Part shown: piece after piece, positions 13,743 through 13,871 of the stretch | Numbering within the stretch: the stretch's first letter is position 1 | How the letters are laid out: every line of letters starts with the position of its first letter | NCBI GenBank assembly: GCA_021163705.1 | Contig: JAGGTO010000137.1 | Location: forward strand, 1 to 13,871 | Direction: 5' to 3' | Source: Thermoplasmata archaeon | GTDB lineage: Archaea; Thermoplasmatota; Thermoplasmata; Thermoplasmatales; Aciduliprofundaceae | DNA: 13,871 nt | Position numbers and translations under genes: made by a program | The notes under the pieces: model-generated | Told to the model about the DNA's origin: nothing | Seen by the model: the letters and a program-made list of their open reading frames with translations, nothing else | Database searches by the model: none

Positions 13743-13871
13743 ATGAAAATTTATCGGAAAGAAAAAGGCGTATCTGAGGTATTGGGAAGTATTTTGATAC
13801 TCTTAATCACCGTGGTGCTGTTCTCCTCGGTGTTTTATTATGTATCCACTATGCCCACTCCAAAATCACAG
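13743..13871 (+). CDS. Type IV pilin/archaellin-like prepilin (N-terminus only)
   Basis: The first 43 residues of a protein with a class III (prepilin) signal. A short basic leader, MKIYRKEKG, is followed by VSEVLGSILILLITVVLFSSVFYYV, the pattern of euryarchaeal Pilin_N/DUF1628 proteins. Cleavage by the prepilin/archaellin peptidase is expected after G9, leaving the hydrophobic helix for filament assembly. The remainder lies outside the window, so subunit of a pilus, archaellum or other surface filament cannot be decided. It faces away from the NosD-like surface protein, with about 200 bp between the two starts. Confidence 0.85.
   Translation, partial: MKIYRKEKGVSEVLGSILILLITVVLFSSVFYYVSTMPTPKSQ

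Overview
The window is from a euryarchaeal chromosome. It has an archaeal str-type ribosomal cluster (uS12, uS7, EF-2, EF-1A, uS10) and archaeal-type EF-2 with an intact diphthamide site. It also has TATA boxes about 25 bp upstream of leaderless starts, archaeal translin, JAMM and DacZ proteins, an archaellin/pilin-type signal peptide, and a tRNA with all-GC stems and no encoded CCA. AT-rich genes, a very GC-rich tRNA and a GC-rich structured intergenic island point to a thermophile. Gene content and style are most like an Aciduliprofundum/DHVE2-type member of the Thermoplasmatota; that placement is inference and was not tested by search.

Layout. (1) 1-1642, minus: a probable operon of a SHOCT plus beta-helix (bactofilin-like) protein, a two-TM small membrane protein and an ABC transporter ATPase cut by the window edge. 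(2) 1643-1809: a divergent promoter region with two adjacent palindromes midway between the two TATA boxes. (3) 1810-3896, plus: a radical SAM protein, then a three-gene run of a stand-alone Lrp/AsnC ligand-binding domain, a UPF0147 protein and a MarC-type membrane protein. (4) 3973-8865, plus: rps12-rps7-EF2 from one promoter, then EF1A and rps10 from a second promoter. (5) 8862-11470, minus: NAD kinase, JAMM metalloprotease and translin/Trax-like nuclease in a tight run, followed by a DacZ-type diadenylate cyclase with its own promoter. (6) 11531-11918: tRNA-Val(CAC) and, just downstream of it, a roughly 300-nt non-coding island. Its inverted repeats nest into a compact junction of one closing stem and three arms; this is the best candidate here for something undescribed. 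(7) 11962-13871: a NosD-like membrane-anchored beta-helix surface protein, divergent from the start of a type IV pilin/archaellin-like protein that runs off the window.

Two modes of translation start can be read from the sequence. Genes heading a transcript (radical SAM, bactofilin-like, DacZ, NosD-like, pilin, and apparently the ABC ATPase) have a TATA box about 25-27 bp before the start codon and no Shine-Dalgarno, so they look leaderless. The Lrp-like protein, UPF0147, uS12, uS7, EF-2 and uS10 use GGTGA or GGTGG, 5-6 nt before the start. Several starts below were chosen on this basis and differ from the longest reading frame.
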